From positions 38,628 to 102,627 of the forward strand of contig JBARZE010000001.1 in assembly GCA_049649525.1 (NCBI GenBank): a DNA stretch of 64,000 bases, written 5' to 3'. Below are positions 36,166 through 45,285 of the stretch, in pieces; positions within the stretch are counted from its first letter, which is position 1, and every line of letters starts with the position of its first letter. Position numbers and translations under genes: made by a program. The DNA comes from JAAURB01 sp049649525. GTDB taxonomy: Bacteria > Cyanobacteriota > Cyanobacteriia > Cyanobacteriales > Microcoleaceae. Under the pieces are notes generated by a model. The model was given only the letters and a program-made list of their open reading frames with translations, made no database searches and had not been told where the DNA came from.

Positions 36166-38493
36166 TTAGTCTAATGGACTCGATTTGCGACGCGATCGCC
36201 GCGCCGATTTGAGTAGCTTGACTCGATAAGGATCGGCATCTGTGCGCCAATAAACCCGATGACCTTTGAGTTCGGCACAATGCTCCTCTAGACATTGTAA
36301 CCATCCTTGGCGGGTTTGAATTGATTTCCAATCGTCCAGCAGCCCCCAATCTTGTTCTTGATGAGTCAGTTTGGCAAACTTATTGTGTAGAGGATAGTCC
36401 GGCGTGACAAACATTTCTTTGCGATGCAAAATCGGTGAATTGGGCCCCTGATAGGCTTGATAAGTCACTTGCAAATCTCGTAAATCAATCTCCATACGAG
36501 TGGATAATATCGGATGTGGATCGGTGTCAAATTCTGGATAAAATAAATAGGTAATTTTTGGAGTTTTAGTATGAAACTTCACTAGAGTTGCTGCCTCTAA
36601 GCGACCAATTGTGCGGTTAGCGCAGCCTTCATACAGTCGTAATAATGGGTTAAGTTGTGCCAACGCCGAAATATGAACCCACAACGAAGCAGAACGTTTT
36701 TGACCGATTTCACTTTGTTGACAGCATTGAGCAATTTTTTCCAAATCACCAATACTAAATAAGAGTTGATCGGCGAGAAAACAAGCTGCTTTATAACTAC
36801 CAAATAAACCTTTAATATCATGTTGAATAATCGGCTCAAGTTGTGACAATCGAGGACGACGGCTAAATTGAGTTAATGCTAAATAAACGAGTAAATCCTG
36901 ACGACGTTTTTGAGCAATTATATCCCACTCTTGCGAATCAGTCGCTTGCAAAATGACTTTAAACGCACGGGATAAAGTATTAAATTCGGCTCTAATTTCT
37001 GCCTCAGCCGCTAACTCTCCCGACACCGGTAAACGACCGCGATCGCTAACAAAATCAATTAGGGGTTGTAGTAATATTTCATAATCTTCAAAGCGTCTAA
37101 CAAATTTACGAACTTGAGGAGATTTGACCCGAGATCGAAACCGAGAAGCCCTAAAACTTTCAGCTTGAGATTCATCCCGAAATACAAAATAAATTCCTAA
37201 ACCCACTGGAATTGAATCGACCCCTAACACTTGATCAATATAAGTTTTTAGTTCTTCCTGTTCGTAATATTTCTGAAACGTATTCCGACGAGTAATCACT
37301 CCATCACTATAAGCCATTACTCCGCGATTTCGATCTGCAATTAAAATTTGCGCTGAAACAATTAAAACTTTTTTTGTCAATTCCCATGCTTTTAATAAAG
37401 CTTCTCGGCGTTCTGCTTGGTCTTCGATTACATTAATCACATAACCTAAATTCACAATATCTGCCGATTTTAAACTATTTTCAGGCGCATAAAAAGGGTC
37501 CCATCCTGCCGTATCAATCTCTTTTTCCGCTAAAAGTTTAACATCACTTCCATAGCCACAACCATAATCGAAAAATGTTCCTTTGTCGTTAAAGAGTTCT
37601 GCTTCTAAACAGAGCTTAACTGGACGAGATAAGGTTTTTCGGGTAATCGCTGCTTTATGTCGTTCGATCTTAGGAATTAAAGGAGTCGGTTGATCTGAAA
37701 TACAATTAGAAATGACTTGATGCCCTCGAATTTCCACCCCATTTTTTTCTAAATGTTGCTGCCATCCTTTATAACTCCCGATGGTTCGATACAGTCGTTC
37801 ATTCTCAGAAGAATGAGTTTGATCATTATCATTTTTATACTCTAATAATCCTAGCTCTTCTTCCCTTTTTGTCAGTTGCAAAAATGTTTGATACTGAGGA
37901 TAATTTGAACTGACGAAAGTTTCTTTACGATGTAATATCGGTGGATTATCACTTAAAGAATAATTATTTTTTCTAATACTTCCTTTAGGTAAATTGACTT
38001 GAATACTGGAATACAAAACAGGATGAGGATCTCGATCAAAATCGGGATAATACAGATAAGAAACTAAAAGTTGATTCGTATGAAATTTAACTAAAGTTGT
38101 TTCGTAATTCGCAGGAAGAGCATAACGTCCCCAATGTTCTGCTAACCGCAGTAGTGGATTTAATTGTGTTAGAGCCGAAACATGAACATACAAAGCAGTG
38201 GGTAGCTTTTTCCCAATAGAACTTTGTTGACAAATTCGGGCAATCGTATCGACTTTATTCAGACTTATTAAAAGTTGATTAACATTTTGACAAGCATAAT
38301 TATACGTTCCAAATGCTTGTTTTAACGGAGACTGAAAAGGGATAAATGCATTAGATAAAGCCGGAATTTGAAAGCTTAATGCATTGCTTGCTAAACTGAC
38401 AATCAAATCATCAAGATTTAATTCAGATTTCTGTTGAGAATCTGTCGAAATACTCGAAAAAATGGGGTGATGAGTTATCTGTTGCATCTTCAT
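36166..38493 (-). CDS. DNA phosphorothioation-associated putative methyltransferase with duplicated flanking domain
   Basis: 775 residues. The central SAM-binding domain (about 275-460) has FDYGCGYGSDV (308 on), DTAGWDP and the segment SADIVNLGYVINVIED, as in the dnd-related methyltransferase family (TIGR04096 type, as I recall). It is flanked by two copies of one further domain: about 58-260 and about 564-748 share the patterns QQS-IG-K, VH-SAL-QLNPLLRL, LVKFHT, DPHP and PILHRKE-FV. I know this domain as a single copy. No dndABCDE or pbe genes lie in the window, so it is an orphan. Activity has not been shown to my knowledge. Confidence 0.8.
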   Translation of the reverse strand: MKMQQITHHPIFSSISTDSQQKSELNLDDLIVSLASNALSFQIPALSNAFIPFQSPLKQAFGTYNYACQNVNQLLISLNKVDTIARICQQSSIGKKLPTALYVHVSALTQLNPLLRLAEHWGRYALPANYETTLVKFHTNQLLVSYLYYPDFDRDPHPVLYSSIQVNLPKGSIRKNNYSLSDNPPILHRKETFVSSNYPQYQTFLQLTKREEELGLLEYKNDNDQTHSSENERLYRTIGSYKGWQQHLEKNGVEIRGHQVISNCISDQPTPLIPKIERHKAAITRKTLSRPVKLCLEAELFNDKGTFFDYGCGYGSDVKLLAEKEIDTAGWDPFYAPENSLKSADIVNLGYVINVIEDQAERREALLKAWELTKKVLIVSAQILIADRNRGVMAYSDGVITRRNTFQKYYEQEELKTYIDQVLGVDSIPVGLGIYFVFRDESQAESFRASRFRSRVKSPQVRKFVRRFEDYEILLQPLIDFVSDRGRLPVSGELAAEAEIRAEFNTLSRAFKVILQATDSQEWDIIAQKRRQDLLVYLALTQFSRRPRLSQLEPIIQHDIKGLFGSYKAACFLADQLLFSIGDLEKIAQCCQQSEIGQKRSASLWVHISALAQLNPLLRLYEGCANRTIGRLEAATLVKFHTKTPKITYLFYPEFDTDPHPILSTRMEIDLRDLQVTYQAYQGPNSPILHRKEMFVTPDYPLHNKFAKLTHQEQDWGLLDDWKSIQTRQGWLQCLEEHCAELKGHRVYWRTDADPYRVKLLKSARRSRRKSSPLD

Positions 38494-38712
38494 GCTCGCC
38501 CTTTTTCAGTAGTTGATTTTTGCTTTTACTGCTTATATTCAGTCATCTTACACCCGATGCGTCCCATTTTATCTTGAATTGATCCGAATATTTACCCCGC
38601 GATTAGATAATTTACAATTTAAACAGTCTCTAGTTTTTCTACCTGTTGACGGATAACAATTTTTTCTTTAGTCTGTATACTATATCAAGTTTTATAAAAT
38701 TCTGACAACTAT

Positions 38713-39624
38713 ATGGTAGAGCAACTCCTAAATACAGTGACTAAAAGCTTACAAGATATTGTAGGAAGTGGGGTTAAGATTATACCTGCACTTTTTATTG
38801 CTTTAGTTATTATATTTTTAACTCGATATGCTGCTAATTTCCTTCAGGATTTTGTCTCTCAGATTACTAGAAAGACGATTCGTAGCCGTTCTTTACAGCT
38901 CTTATTAGCGAAAACAGCTCATATAACGACTTGGGTGATAGGTGTATTAATTGCCTGTGTTGTTGCCTTTCCAGGGCTGAAATTAGGGGATCTAGTCGCC
39001 ACTTTAGGATTAAGTTCTGTCGCCATTGGTTTTGCTTTTCAGGATATTTTTAAAAACTTTTTAGCGGGAGTATTATTACTCTTACAAGAACCTTTTAGAA
39101 TCGACGATCAGGTGATTATCGGTAACTATGAAGGAACAGTTGAGAAGATTGATATCCGCACAACTAAAATTCGGACTTATCAAGGAGAACAAGTTTTACT
39201 CCCGAATTCAACTGTTTTTACCAGTGCTGTACAGGTACGAACTGCATTTAATTATCGCCGAACTGATTTAGCAGTGGGTGTTGATTATAACACCTCTTTA
39301 TCCGAAGCGATGAATCTTTTAGAGAATACTATTTCTAAAGTGGAAGGCGTTTTAGATAGTCCTGAACCCGAAATTGATGTGATTAATTTTGGCGATAGTT
39401 CAATTGATTTTATTGTTCATTATTGGACGCAACCGCAACAAAAAGCCGTGCGAACGATTAAAACTCAGGCAATGGTAGCAATTAAAACCGCACTAGATCA
39501 AGCCGATATTAGTATTCCTTATCCAATCCGTACTCTTTATTTCTACAATCAAGATCAATACAATGATGATTCACCTGTAGATAATGGTAAAACCGCCTTA
39601 AGAGATGGAAAATATCCTGTTTAA
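38713..39624 (+). CDS. MscS-family mechanosensitive channel
   Basis: 303 residues. Three hydrophobic helices precede the MscS pore helix and beta domain: GLSSVAIGFAFQDIFKNFLAGVLLL is the TM3/pore pattern, followed by EPFRIDDQVIIGNYEGTVEKIDIRTTKIRTYQGE and the conserved LLPNS-type VLLPNSTVFT. Length is that of the small E. coli MscS. It opens under membrane tension and protects from osmotic downshock. Monocistronic; a terminator-like hairpin follows. A weak TTGACG/TAGTCT promoter may lie at 38646-38674. Confidence 0.93.
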   Translation: MVEQLLNTVTKSLQDIVGSGVKIIPALFIALVIIFLTRYAANFLQDFVSQITRKTIRSRSLQLLLAKTAHITTWVIGVLIACVVAFPGLKLGDLVATLGLSSVAIGFAFQDIFKNFLAGVLLLLQEPFRIDDQVIIGNYEGTVEKIDIRTTKIRTYQGEQVLLPNSTVFTSAVQVRTAFNYRRTDLAVGVDYNTSLSEAMNLLENTISKVEGVLDSPEPEIDVINFGDSSIDFIVHYWTQPQQKAVRTIKTQAMVAIKTALDQADISIPYPIRTLYFYNQDQYNDDSPVDNGKTALRDGKYPV

Positions 39625-39677
39625 ATATACAGATTAATCAGTAGATAATGAATTTAAATTAATTTAATAGATTAAAA

Positions 39678-39712
39678 GGTAGAGATAATTTATGTAAGTT
39701 ACTCTCTCTACC
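39678..39712. terminator. Hairpin between convergent genes
   Basis: GGTAGAGA (39678-39685) pairs perfectly with TCTCTACC (39705-39712), with a loop of 19 nt and TCTTAATTTT after it on the plus strand. It lies between the stop of the MscS gene and the end of the convergent 84-codon gene, so it could serve both. Confidence 0.5.
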
Positions 39713-39744
39713 TCTTAATTTTGTCAATTAAATAATCAGTGACT

Positions 39745-39999
39745 TTATAAAGATGAGGGACTATCCGGTGCAATTTCCAGTCCACCTTTATTTTTAACAA
39801 TTTGTTGATCGGTAATTAAATCACTTAATTCATTAAATTCAACACCGATTTCTTCACAGGCTTGTTTTAGACTGTTTTGAAAAGTCGCTAAATCTTTTCC
39901 ATAACCGCAATTGTAAGCAGCTTCTTCTATTCCCTGCTTGGCATTCGCTTTAGCACAATCAATCAATTCTGTTCCAGACAAAGGTTTTGAAGCGGCCAT
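39745..39999 (-). CDS. Small conserved-looking protein of unknown function
   Basis: 84 residues, acidic, with three Cys. It is helical through about residue 65 (GTELIDCAKANAKQG, FQNSLKQACEEIGV) and then has a short polar tail after a Gly-Gly pair (GG at about 72-73, then LEIAPDSPSSL). I think I have seen relatives in other cyanobacteria but cannot name the family. The shape, a helical leader plus GG and a small tail, recalls RiPP precursors, but no modification or export gene is near, and the tail lacks Cys, so this is weak. Own transcript is likely. Confidence 0.6.
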   Translation of the reverse strand: MAASKPLSGTELIDCAKANAKQGIEEAAYNCGYGKDLATFQNSLKQACEEIGVEFNELSDLITDQQIVKNKGGLEIAPDSPSSL

Positions 40000-40206
40000 A
40001 ATTTCTGTACCTAATTTGCTTGAATATATACACTTTAATCAAAATGTATTATATCACAAATAACTACTCTGAATCTATATTTAAAGATAATTTTTGCTGG
40101 ATTAATTAATTCTGTAATTTGATAGAGTATAAACCTTTAGAAAGATGTGATTTCTTAAAGCATATTATATATTAGTAAAGTTGTTATTATTCACAAAGCA
40201 TAAAAC

Positions 40207-40641
40207 ATGAACCACGAACATTACATGAAAATAGCAATAGAAGAAGCTAAAAAAGGAGATATGCCTTATGGAGCAGTATTAGTCAAAGACGACGAAGTGG
40301 TGACGAAAGGGTACAATACGGCACAGCGAGATAGTGATGTTTCGGCTCACGGAGAAATTAATGTTATCCGTCAATTTACAAAAAAAATAGGGAATTACGA
40401 TTTAGATGCGTTAAAAGGTTATACATTGTATACAACCTGTGAACCCTGTGCCATGTGTGCCGCAGCTTGTATTTGGGTAGGTTTATCAGAAATTGTTTAC
40501 GGCGCTTCGATAGAACAATTACTCAGTATTGGTTCAGAACAAATTGATATTTCTTGTCAAACAATTGTAGATAGAGGGTTTCAAAAAGTCAAAGTAACAT
40601 CGGGGATATTAGCAAAAGATTGTTTAGCTTTGTTTAAGTAA
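40207..40641 (+). CDS. Nucleoside deaminase (CMP/dCMP deaminase family)
   Basis: 144 residues with the full zinc set: HGEINVIRQF (His and catalytic Glu) and TCEPCAMCAAAC (PCxxC). The fold begins MKIAIEEAKKGDMPYGAVLVKDDEVV as in guanine deaminase and TadA-like proteins. The size and the ending fit free-nucleobase or nucleoside deaminases more than the tRNA enzyme TadA, but this cannot be settled by eye. The downstream membrane protein starts 58 bp later on the same strand. Confidence 0.85.
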   Translation: MNHEHYMKIAIEEAKKGDMPYGAVLVKDDEVVTKGYNTAQRDSDVSAHGEINVIRQFTKKIGNYDLDALKGYTLYTTCEPCAMCAAACIWVGLSEIVYGASIEQLLSIGSEQIDISCQTIVDRGFQKVKVTSGILAKDCLALFK

Positions 40642-40699
40642 ATTGGTATAATTTCTAATATCTAGCAGTTATTCATTTATTTAATCAATTGATTGACTC

Positions 40700-42079
40700 A
40701 TGAAATTAGAAAAACAAAATCGATGGGGTTGGTGGAGTAAGATAGTCGCTCTAATTACTCTAGCCAACTTTTTATTAGTCTTATTTAATCTCAGTTATAT
40801 TTCTTTTCGAGATATCTATTTCAAACAAGTTCCTAGTTTAGTTAGATTATATGATCCAGTTAAAGGGATTGAACCCCATCCCGATACCACCCAATACTTA
40901 AAAACAGTAGATAATTTAGTATCTGAACTGTCCCCAGATACAATTTCAAGTCAATCTACAGAGGTTTTACTCAGTTCTTTACGACAACAAAGCGAAGAAA
41001 TATTACTAGAAAATCCATTGAGTGCCGCCAACAAATTCGCAACATTTGCAAAACTAAAACGACGAATAGAGTCTTATGTTGGAGCGGTTTCAGCGCGTCA
41101 AGCCTTTACAACTTTCTGGAGTCAAGACTATCTAAATAAAGTCGGTTATCAAAATGCAATCTATTATTTTAATCAGCAAATTAGACCCTTAATGGAGGTA
41201 AACTATTATCGTGCTATTAATGAAAATGGTCGATATATTGATAATTTTATATTGATTGATCTTTACTTTATTTTATTTTTTGCGATTGAATATTTGAGTC
41301 GAACACTTTGGTATTCAATCCAAACACCCAATACAAATTGGCCAGATGCATTACTCAGACGGTGGTATGATGCGATTCTATTAATTCCGGCTTGGCGATG
41401 GTTAAGAGTCATTCCTGTGTCTGTAAGATTGCATAAATCAGGTATAGTGAATATGGAGCGAGTTTTAGCGCAAACCACCCATGAACCCGCTGCTTATTTA
41501 GCCGATAGAGTCTCAATATTTCTGATGGTACGATTGATTAATCAAGGGAAAGAATCGATTGAAACAGGCGTTGCTACTGAATCTTTACTGAATTCATCTC
41601 CTTATATTCAAGTCAGTGATGTAGACAAAATTGATGCAATTACAGATCGGATTTTACAACTGACTATCTATAAAGTTTTACCCAAAGTTAAGCCTGATTT
41701 AGAATCATTACTGCGTTATAGTTTAGCTGAAGCAGTGCAAGGTTCTGATCTTTTTCAAGGGTTAAAAAAAATACCTGGATTATCCGTACTTCCGGCTGAA
41801 ACCCTCGATCAATTTTCTGACTATTTAGCCACTACGACTTGTGATGTTTTAGCCTCATCTTATGCGGATTTAGAAGGACGAGAACGGTTTGAGGAATTAA
41901 CCTCTAATTTCAAGCAAGTTTTGCGTCAAGAATTGCAAGATGAACAAACTCAAGCTGAATTACAGAAATGGTTATCAGACTGGTTAGAAGAATTAAAAAT
42001 TAATTATATTCAACAATCTCATCAACCCGATCCTGAACAAATATTAGATGAAGCAGAACAACTACTAGAAAGTAGTTAA
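40700..42079 (+). CDS. Conserved membrane protein of unknown function
   Basis: 459 residues. One helix lies near the N-terminus (about 13-32) and another hydrophobic stretch at about 180-200 (NFILIDLYFILFFAIEYLSR), followed by RRWYDAILLIPAWRWLRVIPV, a re-entrant or helical segment. The C-terminal half (about 290-455) is soluble, helical and acidic. The middle segment faintly recalls voltage-sensor or ion-channel-like helices, but no filter motif is seen. I do not recognise the family. It may share a transcript with the deaminase gene upstream. Confidence 0.6.
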   Translation: MKLEKQNRWGWWSKIVALITLANFLLVLFNLSYISFRDIYFKQVPSLVRLYDPVKGIEPHPDTTQYLKTVDNLVSELSPDTISSQSTEVLLSSLRQQSEEILLENPLSAANKFATFAKLKRRIESYVGAVSARQAFTTFWSQDYLNKVGYQNAIYYFNQQIRPLMEVNYYRAINENGRYIDNFILIDLYFILFFAIEYLSRTLWYSIQTPNTNWPDALLRRWYDAILLIPAWRWLRVIPVSVRLHKSGIVNMERVLAQTTHEPAAYLADRVSIFLMVRLINQGKESIETGVATESLLNSSPYIQVSDVDKIDAITDRILQLTIYKVLPKVKPDLESLLRYSLAEAVQGSDLFQGLKKIPGLSVLPAETLDQFSDYLATTTCDVLASSYADLEGRERFEELTSNFKQVLRQELQDEQTQAELQKWLSDWLEELKINYIQQSHQPDPEQILDEAEQLLESS

Positions 42080-42104
42080 AACATTTGATATAAATAGCGA
42101 ATAA

Positions 42105-42995
42105 TTAACCATAAATGACGACTTGAGGTGCTAAACATAGACTAGATTCAGAACTAACCCATTTACCAATACCTAAAAATAAATCATTTTCTTGATACAC
42201 TCTAACAGGATTCTGATTAATTATTTCAGTTGAAAAATCGATAAACTGTCCTTGACACCATCTTTTTGCATGTTCTGGAGACAGATTAATCGCTTCTAAT
42301 TGTTGTAACCCGGTTGAGGATTCCATGAGTTGAAAAGTTTGTTGTTTAATTTGAGTTTCTAACTCTTCTAAAGTTAAGCTATCTTGTAACTCAAATCCGC
42401 TACTTTTTGTCCGGACTAACTGTGCTAAAGTTCCTCCCACTTTTAGCTGTTCTCCCCAATCTCGGGCAATTGAACGAATATAGGTTCCCGCACCACAATC
42501 AATTGAGACTTCTAGTGTCGGGAATTCTCCCGGATGCCAAGCGATAATCTCAATATCAAATACTTCTACAGTTCTTACGGGAACCTCAATTTCTTCTCCT
42601 TTTCGCGCTAGATCATATAATCGTTTTCCTTGCACTTGTATCGCACTATAACGCGGGGGAATTTGTTCAATTTTACCGATAAATTGAGGTAAAACGGCTT
42701 TGACTTCTTCTAAGCTTAAATCAGGTGCAGAACAGGATGTTAAGGTTTCTCCTTCTAAGTCATCTGTTGTAGTCGTTATCCCAAATTTAATCGTGGCGTG
42801 ATAGGCTTTTTGAGAGGGTAAAAACTGAATTAATCGTGTCGCTTTGCCAACCGCAATAGGTAAAACACCCGTAGCGGCCGGATCGAGGGTTCCGGCGTGT
42901 CCAACCCGTTTTAATCGCAATAAACGACGGACTCTGGCCACACAATCATGAGAAGTAAAACCCGCTGGTTTATTTAAGTTGAGAAATCCTAACAT
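42105..42995 (-). CDS. truB: tRNA pseudouridine-55 synthase TruB
   Basis: 296 residues. Catalytic Asp38 lies in GHAGTLDPAATGVLPI, and motifs KPAGFTSH, YSAIQVQGKRLYDLAR and CGAGTYIRSIARD are all present. TruB makes pseudouridine 55 in the T loop of tRNAs. The C-terminal part is of normal length. Convergent with the membrane-protein gene and followed at its 5' side by repetitive intergenic DNA. Confidence 0.97.
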   Translation of the reverse strand: MLGFLNLNKPAGFTSHDCVARVRRLLRLKRVGHAGTLDPAATGVLPIAVGKATRLIQFLPSQKAYHATIKFGITTTTDDLEGETLTSCSAPDLSLEEVKAVLPQFIGKIEQIPPRYSAIQVQGKRLYDLARKGEEIEVPVRTVEVFDIEIIAWHPGEFPTLEVSIDCGAGTYIRSIARDWGEQLKVGGTLAQLVRTKSSGFELQDSLTLEELETQIKQQTFQLMESSTGLQQLEAINLSPEHAKRWCQGQFIDFSTEIINQNPVRVYQENDLFLGIGKWVSSESSLCLAPQVVIYG

Positions 42996-43078
42996 TATTC
43001 ATAATTTATGGAGAGTAGGGAGTCGGGGGAAGAAAGGGAGACAAGGAGTAAAAATCCACGGGCTATAATCATAAATCC

Positions 43079-43106
43079 CATTGATCATTGATCATTGATC
43101 ATTTAT
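43079..43106. repeat. Heptamer tandem repeat (CATTGAT)
   Basis: Three exact units of CATTGAT and a fourth degenerate unit (CATTTAT) run into the stop codon of the RTX gene (43103-43105). Like those at 13640 and 19373, it overlaps the 3' end of a minus-strand gene. Confidence 0.75.
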
Positions 43107-43936
43107 ATCACTACAATATCTAAATCATTTTCACCCACCCCGAGAATAACCGCTAAAAATTGAGGATTATCTGAATCATCAGTTCTAATCCCAACCCCAG
43201 ATCCTTCATCAAGCGCGATCGGTTCAAATTCTAAGTCACCTACTGTTAAACCGCCTGCCAAGATAATTTGATCTTCCTCTGGATTATAGTCGCGAATCTG
43301 ATCGGCAAAAAATTCCGAATCTCCCCCAGTATTAGAACTCAACGCAAAAGAATCTTCTCCATCACCCCCAATTAAGATATCAATCCCCAGATCTCCCGAG
43401 AGAAAATCATCTCCATCTCCCCCTTCAATCAAATCATTATCTTGTCCACCGTAGAGACAGTCATTCTCTGTACCCCCAAACAGACTATCTCCGCCTAAAT
43501 TACCAAAGATTAAATCTTGCTCATCTTCACCTAAAATAACATCACCACTTTTACCCCCATAAATGCTATCATCCCCGGCACCTCCTAAGATTGAATCTGT
43601 GAAAGTATTGCCAAACAAAATATCTCCACCGCCTTCTCCCAGCAGGGTATCACGATCAGATCCACCGTAGAGAGTATCTTGAGCCGCAGCACCTGTCAAA
43701 CAGTCTGGACCTTCTCCGCCAATATAGCGATCCGCAAATCCTGTCCCCGACAAGGTATCTCCTTGGGAGTCTGTAACGGTTTGTTCGTTAAAGCTGCCTT
43801 CTCCTGCGCCTCCACCCATCGTATCGCTTCCGTCTCCATTTCCATTTCCATCTCCTGTCCCTCCATCCATTGTTTCATCTTCACTGCGTAAAGCCTCGAG
43901 ATATTCCAGTAAGTCAGTAAAAACTTGTGTTGTCAT
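43103..43936 (-). CDS. RTX (hemolysin-type) calcium-binding repeat protein
   Basis: 277 residues. After a Gly- and Asp-rich linker (about 22-55), about ten nonapeptide repeats of GGxGDDxLx type run from about 75 to 195, for example GGAGDDSIYGG and GGDGDDFLSGD. These form Ca2+-filled parallel beta rolls outside the cell. The end (about 200-277, with IRDYNPEEDQIILAGG) is the usual C-terminal export region of type I-secreted proteins. No enzymatic domain is visible, so it may be a surface or matrix protein. GGAGA lies before the ATG as ribosome binding site. Confidence 0.88.
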   Translation of the reverse strand: MTTQVFTDLLEYLEALRSEDETMDGGTGDGNGNGDGSDTMGGGAGEGSFNEQTVTDSQGDTLSGTGFADRYIGGEGPDCLTGAAAQDTLYGGSDRDTLLGEGGGDILFGNTFTDSILGGAGDDSIYGGKSGDVILGEDEQDLIFGNLGGDSLFGGTENDCLYGGQDNDLIEGGDGDDFLSGDLGIDILIGGDGEDSFALSSNTGGDSEFFADQIRDYNPEEDQIILAGGLTVGDLEFEPIALDEGSGVGIRTDDSDNPQFLAVILGVGENDLDIVVI

Positions 43937-43983
43937 AATTGTTGTCTCCAGTAGCCTAGGTATTCAATCATACTTAAGTATTA

Positions 43984-44081
43984 AACCCATCAAGAGAGAC
44001 TCGAATTTCAGATGGACTGACTCTCTCAAACTAGAACAGCGAGAATGTTCTGGCTTTCATCTTCAGGTCGGATGATGGGTT
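43984..44081 (-). ncRNA. Candidate three-way-junction RNA in the RTX leader
   Basis: The outer helix AACCCATCA (43984-43992) with TGATGGGTT (44073-44081) encloses two hairpins: GAGAGA (43994-43999) with TCTCTC (44022-44027), and CTAGAACA (44031-44038) with TGTTCTGG (44046-44053, one T-G pair). All lie in the 380-bp gap, about 50-145 bp before the RTX gene. The set would fold as a three-way junction on either strand. It may be a leader control element of the RTX mRNA. No known riboswitch sequence was recognised. Confidence 0.35.
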
Positions 44082-44318
44082 CAAAATTGTTGCGTTCATG
44101 CTCCCCCCCAATGTTCTTGTTATCACCCAAATCAATTATTTTGTGCGTGTTTTCCGATCTGAACAAAGTTATTTTATTGCTTATAATTATAAGATAATCC
44201 CTCATTAGTCCGGATAAATCTCGGAAAAGTAATAACCAACCGGACAGACAATATATTGTGAGAGAGTTTTCAGTTTCAACAAGCTTCTACATTCAAATGT
44301 ATTTACTCAATCACGGTT

Positions 44319-45269
44319 ATGTTAAATACCACTGCCATTCTGATCGATGCCTTTGTTCACCAACTACAGGAGGGCTACCAACGTACCTACGGTCGGTTTA
44401 AACCCAACTATCCAGAAATTATCGCCTGGGCGGGAACTATGGCCCTGGAAAATATTGCCAATAGCGATGCGCTTTACCACAACAACGAACACACGATGTT
44501 AGTCACCCTTGTGGGTCAAGAAATCTTACGGGGCAAGCACATCCGAGAGGGGGGTGTAACACCGGAGGACTGGCTCCACTTTACCATATCTTTACTCTGT
44601 CATGATATTGGTTATGTTAAAGGTGTGTGTCGCAAAGACCAAGAAGCCGATGATATTTATGCCACAGGCATTGGTGAAGGGATGGTGAAGATTCCGCCAG
44701 GGGCGACTTCAGCTAGCCTCACTCCTTATCATGTGGATCGGGGAAAATTGGTGATTGATGAACGTTTTGGTGGTCATCAACTGATTGATGCAGAACAGAT
44801 TAAACGTAATATTGAACTCACTCGTTTTCCTGTCCCCGAAGATGAAACTCATCAAGATAGGCACAATTATTCAGGGTTAGCGCGGGCGGCTGATTTAATT
44901 GGTCAACTAAGCGATCAGCGATATCTCAAGAAAATTAGCGCCTTATTTTATGAGTTTGAAGAAGTAGGAACTAATAAAGTTTTAGGTTACAAAACCCCCG
45001 GAGATTTACGGGCAAACTATGCTAAATTTTATTGGAATGGTGTGTTTCCTTATATTCCTGCGGCTTTAAGATATTTGGAATTAACCCAAGAAGGTAAACA
45101 AATTATTGCTAATCTTTATGCCAATGTCTTTCAAGTCGAAAATGAACGGCGAATTTTGCAGGAAAGCAATAAGTATCTGCCGCCACATGACACTGACAGT
45201 ACAAATGGTAAAAACGATGCTTCCCATTACTTCCCAAAATTTAGTGAACTCACTGAACTAAACTTGTAA
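44319..45269 (+). CDS. HD-domain metal-dependent protein (Npun_R2479 type)
   Basis: 316 residues. The metal-binding histidines and aspartates are seen in LYHNNEHTMLV and LLCHDIGYVKGVC, the HD pattern of PDEase/phosphohydrolases. Further blocks (TPYHVDRGKLVIDERF, HNYSGLARAADLIGQL) match a cyanobacterial HD family that I know under the Npun_R2479 name. Substrate is unknown; HD proteins usually cleave phosphate esters. It ends 16 bp before the ligA start on the same strand, so the two are probably cotranscribed. Confidence 0.82.
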   Translation: MLNTTAILIDAFVHQLQEGYQRTYGRFKPNYPEIIAWAGTMALENIANSDALYHNNEHTMLVTLVGQEILRGKHIREGGVTPEDWLHFTISLLCHDIGYVKGVCRKDQEADDIYATGIGEGMVKIPPGATSASLTPYHVDRGKLVIDERFGGHQLIDAEQIKRNIELTRFPVPEDETHQDRHNYSGLARAADLIGQLSDQRYLKKISALFYEFEEVGTNKVLGYKTPGDLRANYAKFYWNGVFPYIPAALRYLELTQEGKQIIANLYANVFQVENERRILQESNKYLPPHDTDSTNGKNDASHYFPKFSELTELNL

Positions 45270-45285
45270 TTATTGATGCTGTAAA

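Noticed and set aside
43679..43891. Frames on either strand inside the RTX gene
   Set aside because: Biased Gly/Asp codons leave other frames open; RTX repeats are clear in the real frame.
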